Origin: DATKKX01 sp035542775
GTDB lineage: Bacteria; Planctomycetota; Phycisphaerae; UBA1845; UTPLA1
Direction: 5' to 3'
NCBI GenBank assembly: GCA_035542775.1
Contig: DATKKX010000503.1
Span: 1 to 8,685 of the forward strand
DNA: 8,685 nt
Numbering within the stretch: position 1 is the first letter of the stretch; the number at the start of each line of letters is the position of its first letter. The translations under genes and the position numbers were made by a program. This document shows, piece by piece, positions 7,359 through 8,685 of the stretch. The notes below the pieces were generated by a model. It had not been told where the DNA came from. It ran no database searches and saw nothing but the letters and a program-made list of their open reading frames with translations.

Positions 7359-8685
<1,327 letters not shown>

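Overview
The window is GC-rich (roughly 60% or more by eye) and reads as ordinary bacterial chromosome with five protein genes in two divergent blocks around a gene-free gap of about 0.93 kb. The wording of the RND pump (N-terminus, the stretch after TM7, and the C-terminal porter half) resembles pumps I associate with Planctomycetota and related PVC bacteria. That assignment is an inference from memory, not a search. No rRNA, tRNA, insertion sequence, CRISPR array or phage gene is visible.

Left block (minus strand, 4157 down to 1): a lipoprotein membrane-fusion protein (2928-4157) is followed after 13 bases by an AcrB/HAE1-type RND transporter (from 2914, running off the left edge). Together they form the inner-membrane and periplasmic parts of a tripartite efflux pump. 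No outer-membrane factor and no regulator lie inside the window. The transporter carries about 80-90 extra residues between TM6 and TM7, largely hydrophobic and looking like an added helical hairpin. This is the most unusual structural feature here.

Middle (4158-5085): a divergent intergenic region with no credible gene. It must hold the promoters of both blocks. I see several short dyads in it but no convincing sigma-70 promoter.

Right block (plus strand, 5086 to the right edge): a LOG-family (TIGR00730-type) nucleotide phosphoribohydrolase with basic tails, a metallo-beta-lactamase/beta-CASP RNase whose start overlaps the LOG stop by 4 bases, and ATP-dependent phosphoenolpyruvate carboxykinase (pckA) beginning 39 bases further on and cut by the right edge. 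Spacing suggests one transcript. A shared physiological role (RNA or nucleotide turnover plus gluconeogenesis) is possible but unproven. I did not find a clear-cut novel system; the best leads are the RND insertion and the coupled LOG/RNase pair.
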